From Oleiphilus messinensis (lineage in GTDB: Bacteria; Pseudomonadota; Gammaproteobacteria; Pseudomonadales; Oleiphilaceae), in contig NZ_CP021425.1 in assembly GCF_002162375.1 (NCBI RefSeq), positions 310,001 through 374,000 on the forward strand: a stretch of DNA of 64,000 nucleotides, read 5' to 3'. The position numbers were made by a program, and so were the translations under genes. The notes beneath the pieces were generated by a model. The model was not told the origin of the DNA. It saw only the letters and a list, made by a program, of their open reading frames with translations, and did not search any database. Within the stretch, counting starts at the first letter, position 1; each line of letters starts with the position of its first letter. This document shows, in pieces, positions 24,527 to 33,006 of the stretch.

Positions 24527-25894
24527 TTAGCGAAGCCCGGCAGCGGTTTCGAGAGAGAGAATGCTTTCTTCGATGTAATCGAGCATGCGCTGCATTGACG
24601 GCAGTGTCCTGCGACATGCGGTGAGGCCAAACTCAAGCTGATCCACATAACTCAACAATGTGATGTTCAAGGCGACACGATCAAGTGGTATGGATACAGG
24701 ATACATCCCTTCCATGCGTGCCCCATTAAAGTACAGGGGCTTCTGGGGACCGGGTACATTGGAAATGATCACATTGAATGCCTGCCATTTCGGCGCGAGA
24801 CCGGTCAACAGATTCAAACCGGCAGGGGCCATGGTCAACGCGGTGTAATTGACCGCTTCCTCCGGTGTGAACTGGGAATAGGTTTTTTTCGCATCGATTA
24901 CCGATTCTTTGACAAGTTCGAGACGGTTGGCTGGATCGGCAATGTGGGTACCCAAATTTGCCAGGATCATCGCAATCTGATTGCCGCTTTCACTGTCATC
25001 GCGGCGCAGAGACATGGGAACCATTGCGATCAAGGGATCATTCGGCAGTGCGCGTTGACTGATCAGGTATTCACGCAATGCGCCACCACAAATGGTGAGC
25101 ACCACATCGTTTAAGGTTGCGCCAAATACTTTTCCGATGGCTTTAATGCGGTCCATGGAATAGGATTGCGCGGCAAATCGGCGGGAGCCTGTGATTTTTT
25201 GATTCAAAAGACACTGGGGGGCCTGATAGGGCGAGACTTGATTGGTGTCTTTGCGATTGCGGCGGATTGATTTTACCACTTCCCGCGCCAGTGTGGGGAT
25301 GGTGGAAATCTGTTTGCTGGCACCGGATGACAGGTGTGCGAGGCTGCTGAGCCAGTCATCCTCTTTGTGCGTTGCTTTCTTGGCTTTTGGCGTCATCGCC
25401 CAAACCGGGGGTAAGTCGCGAACATCCGGATTTTCTGCCAATGAGCGCATACACATGCGCATTGCCCCGACCCCATCAATCATCGAATGGTGGGCTTTGG
25501 TGTAGAGCGCAAATCGCTTGCCTCTGACGCCTTCGATCAAGTGGTATTCCCACAGTGGACGCTCCCGGTCCATCAAATTACTGTGTTCTGCAGAGATGTG
25601 AGCAAATAATTCCCGAATTCGGCCGGGTTTGGGGAGTGCTTCGTGTCGAAAGTGATGCTCCAGATCGAATTGGCAGTCGTCTTCCCAGTAGTATTGTCCG
25701 AATCGATAAACCAGCTTACGGCTGAAAGGGCCCTGTGGTTGCGTATAGGCGCGTAACGATTCGACTAATTCAGCAATATACTTGGGGCCTGCTCCCTCTG
25801 GAAAAGAGAACAGTTGTAAGCCACCAACGTGCATGGGTTGTTGTCGCTTTTCGAGCCACAGAAACAGCTGATCAGCTGGACTTAGAGGTTTCAT
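24527..25894 (-). CDS. Wax ester synthase / diacylglycerol acyltransferase (WS/DGAT)
   Basis: This protein of about 455 aa has the catalytic HHSMIDG (H-H-x3-D-G) near residue 135, the N-terminal LSPADQLFLWLE, and the ISNVPGPQKPLY motif in the second half, all hallmarks of the family. It condenses acyl-CoA with fatty alcohol or diacylglycerol to give wax esters or triacylglycerol for storage, at the inner face of the membrane. A TTG at 25912 also opens the frame, but AGGGA lies 7 bp before ATG 25894, so the latter is chosen. With PhaC close by, the cell appears able to store both neutral lipid and polyester. Confidence 0.93.
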   Translation of the reverse strand: MKPLSPADQLFLWLEKRQQPMHVGGLQLFSFPEGAGPKYIAELVESLRAYTQPQGPFSRKLVYRFGQYYWEDDCQFDLEHHFRHEALPKPGRIRELFAHISAEHSNLMDRERPLWEYHLIEGVRGKRFALYTKAHHSMIDGVGAMRMCMRSLAENPDVRDLPPVWAMTPKAKKATHKEDDWLSSLAHLSSGASKQISTIPTLAREVVKSIRRNRKDTNQVSPYQAPQCLLNQKITGSRRFAAQSYSMDRIKAIGKVFGATLNDVVLTICGGALREYLISQRALPNDPLIAMVPMSLRRDDSESGNQIAMILANLGTHIADPANRLELVKESVIDAKKTYSQFTPEEAVNYTALTMAPAGLNLLTGLAPKWQAFNVIISNVPGPQKPLYFNGARMEGMYPVSIPLDRVALNITLLSYVDQLEFGLTACRRTLPSMQRMLDYIEESILSLETAAGLR

Positions 25895-26396
25895 GTTGTT
25901 TTCCCTTGGCAAGTGTCTAAATTTTTTGAAACTCTGATTCTGAAAACCACTTTAAAAAATAGAAACTACGGTCAAAAAAATATTAAAAACAATGCACTAG
26001 GCTGTCATGGAACAACTCTGCTGAAACATAACTGATACGCTATTTCAGATTGATGTGTGATCGTGTTTCCGAAAGCAACCGTTTTCATTGTTCTGTTTTT
26101 GGTTGTGTAGTAAATGGTTTGCAGAATCCAGGGTTTCTTTTTTCTTTTATCTCGTACACGTGTCCCTGGTACGAGCGAGATCCGGCATTGAACAAATATT
26201 GGACGAAAGTCTAAAGCGTGGAGGTTACTGTAAATGGTGATCCATGTGAATCTTTTTTGGAAAATCTGTGCCAGGAATGTGATTTTTTCTGAAAATTGAC
26301 GTTATTTAACATTCGATAAATCCCGACTCGGGCCGATAACGATTATGTAGAGCTTTACGTATGTGAATGGCGGGCTGGTTAATTAGGGGGTCGATT
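25895..26396. other. Intergenic stretch between divergent storage/Ca-binding genes
   Basis: About 500 bp with no supported gene. It must contain divergent promoters for the WS/DGAT gene and the calcium-binding-like gene. A possible -35 (TTGACG at 26296-26301) is seen toward the latter, with no convincing -10 at ideal spacing. Confidence 0.5.
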
Positions 26397-27755
26397 GTGA
26401 AAATTTCAAACTCATGGATAAATCAGAGTGCGATGACGCGCGCAGAACAGCAAACACTGGTTCGTCAAAACACTACGGCCGAGGTTAGCCGGGATCGCAC
26501 TGGCGGAGACGATTTAAAGGCCGGTGAAGCTCTGGTGCTGGCACAGCAAGTCAGTCTGGACATTGAACAGCGCGACTCTTTGACGTATCAGGCGCAGAGT
26601 CGGGTCACTGGAGCAGGGGGCGACGATGCTGCGACAAAAGTGACCCAACATAACCAGCAACTCGTAATTGAGCAGGCGCTGAACCAGGTTTTTGAGGGAC
26701 AGTTGGCTGTTTTTGCCGTTAATGGTGTGGGGGGCGGTGGGCCTGAGGTGTCTGGAGAAGCCAGTTTGACGATGAATGAAACGGTCTATCATCGTCATGA
26801 ACAGCATGCATCATCATCTTTTACCGGCACCATTACAACCGAAGACGGACGGCAAATTGATTTTGCCTTACACCTTGCGTTGACCCATCAACAAGAGTGG
26901 TCTTACAGCCAATCTGTCCAGATTGAGAAACGGCAAATGACTGACCCCTTGGTGATCAATTTCGGTCGAGCCAGTGCCCAGCTTGAAAATACCACATTCT
27001 CGTTTGATCTGGATGCAGATGGCAGTCAGGATTCCATTGCCCGGTTGGCTAGCGGTAGTGGCTTTTTGGTGTTTGATCGAAACGGGGATGGTGTAGCCAA
27101 TGATGGTCGTGAGCTATTTGGTACCCAGACCGGAAATGGCTTTTCGGAATTGGCATACCATGACCAGGATGGTAATCAGTGGATTGATGAGAATGATCCG
27201 ATTTTTTCACAGCTTTCAATCATGACCGTTGATGCCAATGGCGAACAACAATTGCAGGATTTAAAGTCTCTGGGGGTGGGGGCTATTTATTTGGGGTCTG
27301 CAGACGGTGAAGTGGATTTGACCAACAGCCATGGGATGCTGGTGGGTCAGGTTAAACGCTCGGGCATGTTTTTAATGGAGGACGGACGTGTTGCCTCGGT
27401 TCAGGAGCTGGATCTGGTCAAGCAATCCGCGGAGCAGGAATTAGTCTCGAACCCGGATACAGTGATGCTGGGTATGGGGCAATTTGGCATGATGGAAGTG
27501 CTGGCCCGGGGACCTGCAGAAGAATCGGAGCCGGATGAAACCAGCACAACGGAGCAAAATGTATTCAGCGTAGACATCACTGATCGCATGAATCAAATCA
27601 GAGCGCAGCAAAGGGCTTATGGTGATGCGATTCAAGAAGCCAATCAAGAATCGGAAAAATCACTTCTGGTACAGCTGTTGAAACAGATGGAGGCGATTGA
27701 AGCGGGCAACCGGCATAAAGCCGGCCGTGCTCAGGCGGCATACTCACGGGGCTGA
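26397..27755 (+). CDS. Putative calcium-binding protein with EF-hand-like loops
   Basis: GTG 26397 is preferred over ATG 26367 because AGGGGG precedes it by 6 bp, giving 452 aa. The protein has a polar N-terminus with no signal peptide, then Asp-rich loops in the middle: DLDADGSQD, FDRNGDGVANDGRELFG and YHDQDGNQWIDENDPIF, which fit EF-hand/dockerin-type D-x-D-x-D-G calcium sites. Similar proteins of unknown function occur in Pseudomonas and marine gammaproteobacteria. The C-terminus is Glu/Gln-rich and helical. It is divergent from WS/DGAT and convergent with phaC. Function unknown. Confidence 0.72.
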   Translation: MKISNSWINQSAMTRAEQQTLVRQNTTAEVSRDRTGGDDLKAGEALVLAQQVSLDIEQRDSLTYQAQSRVTGAGGDDAATKVTQHNQQLVIEQALNQVFEGQLAVFAVNGVGGGGPEVSGEASLTMNETVYHRHEQHASSSFTGTITTEDGRQIDFALHLALTHQQEWSYSQSVQIEKRQMTDPLVINFGRASAQLENTTFSFDLDADGSQDSIARLASGSGFLVFDRNGDGVANDGRELFGTQTGNGFSELAYHDQDGNQWIDENDPIFSQLSIMTVDANGEQQLQDLKSLGVGAIYLGSADGEVDLTNSHGMLVGQVKRSGMFLMEDGRVASVQELDLVKQSAEQELVSNPDTVMLGMGQFGMMEVLARGPAEESEPDETSTTEQNVFSVDITDRMNQIRAQQRAYGDAIQEANQESEKSLLVQLLKQMEAIEAGNRHKAGRAQAAYSRG

Positions 27756-27785
27756 TACCCATTGAGTATGCCAGTTAGTACTCGC

Positions 27786-29525
27786 TTATTTTTGCAGTAT
27801 GTACGTACCCGGGGCATCACATATTTCGTGATAACCGGCTTCAACGTTACCCATTGCGGGGGCAGTGGTTTCCCCTGAGGAATGGTTTCGCAGCCATTCA
27901 TGCCAATGTGGCCACCATGAACCTTCATGTTTCTCGGCCACTTCCAGCCAGGCATCCGGTCCGACGTACTTATCGCCCCGTTTTCGGGTATTGACCATAT
28001 AGCTGCGACGGGCATGGCCGGGTTCACTGATAATGCCGGCATTGTGGCCACCACTGGTCAATAAAAAGGTGACCTCCGGCGCACTGGTCAGACGCCGGAT
28101 TTTGAATACCGATTGCCAGGGCGCGACATGGTCTTTACTGGCTCCCACGGCGAAAATAGGCACCCTGATGTCCCTTAAAAATATTGGGTTTGCCCCCACT
28201 TCGAATCGGCCTTCAGCTAAATCATTGTTGAGAAAGAGTGATCGGAGATATTGTGAATGCATGCGATAGGGCATTCGGGTTGTATCAGCATTCCAGGACA
28301 TCAGGTCATTCATGCCATTACGTTCACCCATCATGTACTCATGGACAATGCGAGAGTACAGCAAGTCTTTGGAGCGCAACATCATAAACGCGCCCGCCAT
28401 TTGCTCCGAATCCAGATAACCTTGCTCCCACATCAGATCTTCGAGGAAGGTCAGCTGACTTTCATTGATAAAGAGCATCAGCTCGCCGGCTTCTGTGAAA
28501 TCGGTTTGCGCTGCAAACAGTGTGACCGAAGCAATACGATTATCGTTGTCCCGTGCCATCGTGGCGGCGGCGATGCTCAGAATGGTACCGCCGAGACAAT
28601 AACCGGCAGTATGAATCGGGGTATCGGGAACAATATGTGAAACGGCATCAATTGCTGCCATGACGCCGTGTTTGCGATAGTCATCCATTGACAGGTTGCG
28701 GTCCTGGCTGGTTGGATTCAACCAGGAAATCATGAATACGGTATGGCCTTGATCCACCAGATATTTCACCATGGAATTCTGTTCGGACAAATCCAGGATG
28801 TAGTATTTCATTATCCAGGCCGGGACAATGAGCAAGGGCTCTTTTTGTACTTTTTCGGTGGTCGGTGTGTACTGGATTAACTCAATCAAATGGTTCCTGA
28901 AAATGACCTTGCCCGGTGTAACGGCCAGATTTTTACCCACTTGGTATTTCTCGCTGCCCGCAGGTGGCTCTTTGTTTATCTGACGTTGCAAATCCTGAGA
29001 CCAGTTCTTGAAGCCATCGATAAAGTTTCGCCCCCCGGTTTTCATGGTTTTGGCTAAAACCTCTGGATTGGTCAGCGGGAAGTTTGAAGGTGAAAACATA
29101 TCCAGTATCTGACGAGCGCCAAATGACACCATTTCTTCATTCCGCTTGGCAACTCCAGGCACGCCGGTGGTTGCGTAGTGCCACCACTGCTCCTGCATCA
29201 GAAAGCTTTGATGCAAAAGATTGAAAGGGAAACGTTGCCAGGCTTCATTTTTAAAACGGTAGTCCTGAGGCAGCGGGGTCATGGGTGGTTCGGGATTTTC
29301 ATTACGCATCACCCGCCCGGAGTACACGGCAAAACGAGATAGATTTCGGAACAGGTTTTTCTGCAGTTCCATTTGTTTACCCGGTACCATAACCAGATGG
29401 GAAGCCCAGTCAAAATAGGCCTGCACAATTGCCGCCGGAGAGTTTCCGCCCGTTCCATAGCCAATAAAGGCATGGATTAATCTATCAATCGCTTTCGTCT
29501 CTGCACCAATACTCCGCTCATCCAT
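27786..29525 (-). CDS. phaC: Class I poly(3-hydroxyalkanoate) synthase
   Basis: PHA synthase polymerises (R)-3-hydroxyacyl-CoA into storage polyester at granule surfaces. The lipase-like box GYCLGGT holds the catalytic Cys near residue 308, with Asp in GASKDHVAPW and His in TSGGHNAGI; the N-terminal PhaC domain is also present (NPLLQ-like region around GARQILDMFSPSNFP). ATG 29525 (579 aa, normal for class I) is preferred because AGAGGA lies 8 bp upstream; the frame is open 51 codons further to 29678, but that part is low-complexity. No phaA, phaB or phasin is adjacent. Confidence 0.92.
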   Translation of the reverse strand: MDERSIGAETKAIDRLIHAFIGYGTGGNSPAAIVQAYFDWASHLVMVPGKQMELQKNLFRNLSRFAVYSGRVMRNENPEPPMTPLPQDYRFKNEAWQRFPFNLLHQSFLMQEQWWHYATTGVPGVAKRNEEMVSFGARQILDMFSPSNFPLTNPEVLAKTMKTGGRNFIDGFKNWSQDLQRQINKEPPAGSEKYQVGKNLAVTPGKVIFRNHLIELIQYTPTTEKVQKEPLLIVPAWIMKYYILDLSEQNSMVKYLVDQGHTVFMISWLNPTSQDRNLSMDDYRKHGVMAAIDAVSHIVPDTPIHTAGYCLGGTILSIAAATMARDNDNRIASVTLFAAQTDFTEAGELMLFINESQLTFLEDLMWEQGYLDSEQMAGAFMMLRSKDLLYSRIVHEYMMGERNGMNDLMSWNADTTRMPYRMHSQYLRSLFLNNDLAEGRFEVGANPIFLRDIRVPIFAVGASKDHVAPWQSVFKIRRLTSAPEVTFLLTSGGHNAGIISEPGHARRSYMVNTRKRGDKYVGPDAWLEVAEKHEGSWWPHWHEWLRNHSSGETTAPAMGNVEAGYHEICDAPGTYILQK

Positions 29526-29812
29526 TTTCTGAGTCCTCTGTTGTTTTTCGATCTTTTGACTATCGATCGATTGATTATCGATGTGTTGTTGTGTGTCGAT
29601 GTGATGTCGTTTAGTTTCGCGAATAGGCGTCTCAATATAGAGACTGTTTTTTAAAGATTTGCGACGGCGGTCAGTCAATTAATACATCCAGAAATAGCAA
29701 TTAACCAGAATTTGAGCCAAGTCAATTTGAACCGAGTGGTTTTCTCGACTGGTACTGGTTCGATCCACTGCAGGGCGCACAGGCCCAGAGTCCTATTGTG
29801 CAGGTTTGTTTG

Positions 29813-30589
29813 CTATTTTTTAACGACGTAGATCAATAGAAAGAGAAAAAATGAACTGGTTACAATTGAAGGCCCGGCCGGCGTGTCAACGTAATAGGAT
29901 AACGAGAGCCCCAATGTGACGGCGAGGATGCCCAAGGCACTGGCAATAATCGCCATGGTTTCCGGGGTATTCGCTAATTTACGGGCCGTTGCGGCCGGAA
30001 TAATGAGCATGGAGGTGATGAGCAGAACGCCCACGATTTTCATTGCAATGGCAATAACAAAAGAAATAAGTGTCATCAGAATAAACTTGATGAGGCCAAC
30101 GGGAATGCCTTCAACCCGGGCTAGCGCTTCGTGTACAGTTGTCATCAAAAGCTTTGGCCAAAGATAGTAAAGCAGTCCTAAAACTCCGAGCCCACCCGCC
30201 CAGGTCAAATAGATGTCCGTGGGTGTCACGGCCAGTATATCGCCAAAGAGCAGGGCATTCAGGTCGAATCGAATATGATCCATAAAACTGAGTGCAATCA
30301 GACCCAGTGCCAGGCTGCTATGGGCTAATATGCCCAGCAAGGTATCGGCCGCGAGGTGGCTCTGCTTCATCAACAATACCAGTCCGGATGAAATCACCAC
30401 ACAGGAAGCGCAGATGGCCAGGGTCAGGTTAACTTGCAACAGTAAACCCAGCGTCACGCCAAGCAAGGCAGAGTGAGCCAGGGTGTCACCAAAATAAGAC
30501 ATGCGTCGCCAGACGATAAAACAGCCCAATGGGCCAGCAACCAATGCCAGCCCGATGCCGGTGAGTAACGCGGTAATAACGATATCCAT
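29813..30589 (-). CDS. znuB: Zinc ABC transporter permease ZnuB
   Basis: This 258-aa ABC-3 family permease has about eight membrane segments and the conserved GDTLAHSALLGV and LLITSMLIIPAATARKLA regions. It forms the membrane channel for zinc import with ZnuC. It starts 21 bp after the znuC stop, so the two are co-transcribed. ZnuA, the periplasmic zinc binder, and the regulator Zur are not in this window. Confidence 0.92.
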   Translation of the reverse strand: MDIVITALLTGIGLALVAGPLGCFIVWRRMSYFGDTLAHSALLGVTLGLLLQVNLTLAICASCVVISSGLVLLMKQSHLAADTLLGILAHSSLALGLIALSFMDHIRFDLNALLFGDILAVTPTDIYLTWAGGLGVLGLLYYLWPKLLMTTVHEALARVEGIPVGLIKFILMTLISFVIAIAMKIVGVLLITSMLIIPAATARKLANTPETMAIIASALGILAVTLGLSLSYYVDTPAGPSIVTSSFFLFLLIYVVKK

Positions 30590-30610
30590 AGCGCAGTGTC
30601 CTGATCGGCG

Positions 30611-31399
30611 TTAGGGTTTGCAATGAGTGTGGGCGTGAGGGTCTTCGCAAGCGTGTGCGTGTGTTCCGGGAACGACATCACCATGGACATTGTGCTCATG
30701 ATCATGGTGATGGTGATAAACCGCAAACCCGGGTGCTGTGGCAGGACCGAACAAATCAAGATATGCCGGGTCGTTGGAGACCTGTTCCGGATGTCCGGAA
30801 CAGCAAATATGTTGATTCAGACAGATTACTTTATCCGTGGCCGCCATAACCAGATGTAAATCGTGTGAGACCATAAAAATGGCACAGCCGAACTGTTCTC
30901 GAATATCGCGAATCAAATTATACAGTTCATTTTGTCCGGAAATATCTACGCCCTGTGCGGGTTCATCCAGAACGAGAAGGTCTGGTTTACGTAGAATGGC
31001 TCGGGCAAGCAGAACCCGTTGCAGTTCTCCACCACTGATTGATTGAATGGGGGTATTGGCGATCCGTTCAATGCCAGTGAGTGCCATTACCGACTGGATA
31101 GTCAGTTTTCGACCGGGTGCAAGGCGTAAGAAGCGTTTGACGTTGAGCGGCAGCGTCTGGTCAATCTGGATTTTCTGGGGCATATAGCCGATGGTAAGCG
31201 AGCGGCTGGGTATCAGTGAGCCCGATGTCGGTGACAGGAGACCGAGAATGATTTTGACCAGGCTGGTTTTACCTGCTCCGTTGGGTCCAATCAACGTAAC
31301 GATCTCTTTTGCATGAATATTGAATGCAATATTTTTCAGGATCTGATTGTCTTCAAATTTGAGTGAGATGTTATTCAGTTCGAGTAGCTGATTGTTCAT
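30611..31399 (-). CDS. znuC: Zinc ABC transporter ATPase ZnuC, His-rich tail
   Basis: This 262-aa ABC ATPase has Walker A GPNGAGKTSLVK near residue 39, the signature SGGELQRVLLARAI and Walker B LLVLDEPAQGVD. It powers zinc uptake through ZnuB. The C-terminal ~40 residues are very rich in His (HHHHDHEH and further HAHA/HTH pairs), likely binding zinc and perhaps sensing or buffering it. It lies 84 bp after chpC on the same strand, and no clear Zur box was seen in that gap, so read-through from the Chp cluster is possible. Confidence 0.93.
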   Translation of the reverse strand: MNNQLLELNNISLKFEDNQILKNIAFNIHAKEIVTLIGPNGAGKTSLVKIILGLLSPTSGSLIPSRSLTIGYMPQKIQIDQTLPLNVKRFLRLAPGRKLTIQSVMALTGIERIANTPIQSISGGELQRVLLARAILRKPDLLVLDEPAQGVDISGQNELYNLIRDIREQFGCAIFMVSHDLHLVMAATDKVICLNQHICCSGHPEQVSNDPAYLDLFGPATAPGFAVYHHHHDHEHNVHGDVVPGTHAHACEDPHAHTHCKP

Positions 31400-31483
31400 G
31401 GGGTGTCTGATGGCCGGCGAAGAGTTCCCTGTAAAACGCCCATCATCCGTGAATTGTGTCCGTCCCGCAAGTATTCAGCCGAC

Positions 31484-31969
31484 TTAATAACTTTGGTGCT
31501 GCTGCAGTTCTTGAAAGAGCATTGATTCCATGAGTTCAAGGTTCGGGATGCTGGCGGTTTCGCCGTGAATTGTGACCCGCATTTTCTCGATCGGTCCTTG
31601 AGGTTCATCGACATCTTCAGTAATGCTGTTTTCATCAACTTTGACCAAGCGGGGAATGTTTTGCGTAACAATCGCGAAGAAGGGTAACTGACTATTATGG
31701 GGGCCAATGGTGTTGATAACGATTATGCGGGGGTTTTCGCCTCGATCTTTCGTTGCGTCCTGATTGGCTAACTCATAGGACATGACGGGCAACTGTTGTC
31801 CGCGCCAGCTCACGCTGCCCAGATACCAGTCTGCTGCCTGCTCTTGTTTGTTTGGGATCTGGTAGTCAATTACTTCAGCAATTGACACGTTAGGCAGGAG
31901 TAGGTTTTTCCCGGCAATCGGAAGAAACAAACTTGAAATAAGGTCCAGCGTTTCGGTCATGTTAGGCAT
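31484..31969 (-). CDS. chpC: CheW-like chemotaxis adaptor ChpC
   Basis: This 161-aa single CheW domain couples receptors to the histidine kinase. Visible features are FLPIAGKNLLLPNVSIAEVIDY at the start, WYLGSVSWRGQQLPVMSYE in the core and the terminal beta strand region. It is the last gene of pilGHIJK-chpABC, 11 bp after chpB, matching the Pseudomonas order; it would link additional inputs to ChpA. Confidence 0.85.
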   Translation of the reverse strand: MPNMTETLDLISSLFLPIAGKNLLLPNVSIAEVIDYQIPNKQEQAADWYLGSVSWRGQQLPVMSYELANQDATKDRGENPRIIVINTIGPHNSQLPFFAIVTQNIPRLVKVDENSITEDVDEPQGPIEKMRVTIHGETASIPNLELMESMLFQELQQHQSY

Positions 31970-31980
31970 ACCCCATCTGC

Positions 31981-33006
31981 TTAAGAAACTTCTTTCTCAA
32001 TTTTTTTAATAAGTTCCTGGGCCAGTTGTGCCGGATCACCAGAAAAGACTGCACAGCCCGTAGCCGCAACGGAATCGGGCATAGAACTATTGGCGCAGGA
32101 ATTCGATTCCTGTACCCAGATTGTCGAGCCGTAAGCACTGAGTAATGGTGCGGCGATTGCGCCATCATTTCCCATGCCACTGAAAAAAATCCCATGACAT
32201 TTGTCACCATAGTAATTGGCAACATTCAACAGTACCTGATCGATAGACGGGCCATAGGGTCCGGGCCAGGGTGTGGTTTTGAAACGAACCAGGCCATTAT
32301 CGTCAAAGTACATTTCACGGTCGACTGGCGTGAGAAGAATTTCACCATAGCGCAAGCGCTCTCCTTCTTCTGCCAGCTTTAATTTAAAGCAGGAGTGTCG
32401 CGCCAGTACCTTGGCCAGAACTTCAGAAAAGTTTGAATCAATATGCTGGGCGTATACGAAGGCAACGGGTAGCTGTTCCGGCAGTAAGTCGAGGAAAACT
32501 TTCACGGCCTCAGGGCCACCTAAAGAGGCACCCAGTATCCAGACCCGGTCCACAGTTTCGCTTTGGGTTGAACGTTTGGCGGAGGTAATGAGGCGTTCTG
32601 GCGAACTTTCAGTATCCTTCTGGTCAAGCTCTTCAAGTGCTTGACCAATGTCGGATACATGCTCGAGATCCCCCAGATGCTCACGCAGCTTTGCATACAG
32701 CCTACGCTCCCAACGGGGGTACTCTTTACTCTGGCGCTCTGGCGCTTTCCCCAGGCCGAATAGAACCGGCGCTTCTGTATTTTCCAGAACCTCGTCTATG
32801 AATTCGGCACAGTGGTCTTCGTTTTCAACTTCGATGAGCAAAATATCAAAGTCAGTCGCAATAGGTGCCAACGGTTTTTGGTAACGCTCAGGATCGAGAT
32901 TAAACAACACCTCCACCCCGTAGGCTTCCAGCAAATGTTGCAGGAGGTGTCGTTGTAACGGACTATCCGAGATGATCCCGATACGGGGACGCTCAAACTC
33001 AACCAT
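31981..33006 (-). CDS. chpB: CheB-type methylesterase ChpB
   Basis: This 341-aa protein has an N-terminal receiver-like region (RIGIISDSPLQRHLL) that lacks a clear acidic phosphorylation pocket, and a C-terminal CheB methylesterase domain with the Ser of GASLGGPEAV, His of VYAQHIDSNFSEVL and Asp of SGMGNDGAIA as the triad. It would demethylate PilJ glutamates and reset the signal. Its ATG overlaps the chpA stop by one base (TAATG), so translation is coupled. Confidence 0.9.
   Translation of the reverse strand: MVEFERPRIGIISDSPLQRHLLQHLLEAYGVEVLFNLDPERYQKPLAPIATDFDILLIEVENEDHCAEFIDEVLENTEAPVLFGLGKAPERQSKEYPRWERRLYAKLREHLGDLEHVSDIGQALEELDQKDTESSPERLITSAKRSTQSETVDRVWILGASLGGPEAVKVFLDLLPEQLPVAFVYAQHIDSNFSEVLAKVLARHSCFKLKLAEEGERLRYGEILLTPVDREMYFDDNGLVRFKTTPWPGPYGPSIDQVLLNVANYYGDKCHGIFFSGMGNDGAIAAPLLSAYGSTIWVQESNSCANSSMPDSVAATGCAVFSGDPAQLAQELIKKIEKEVS

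Noticed and set aside
31400-31483. Possible Zur box before znuC
   Set aside because: No TGTTATANNATAACA-like palindrome could be found in the gap.
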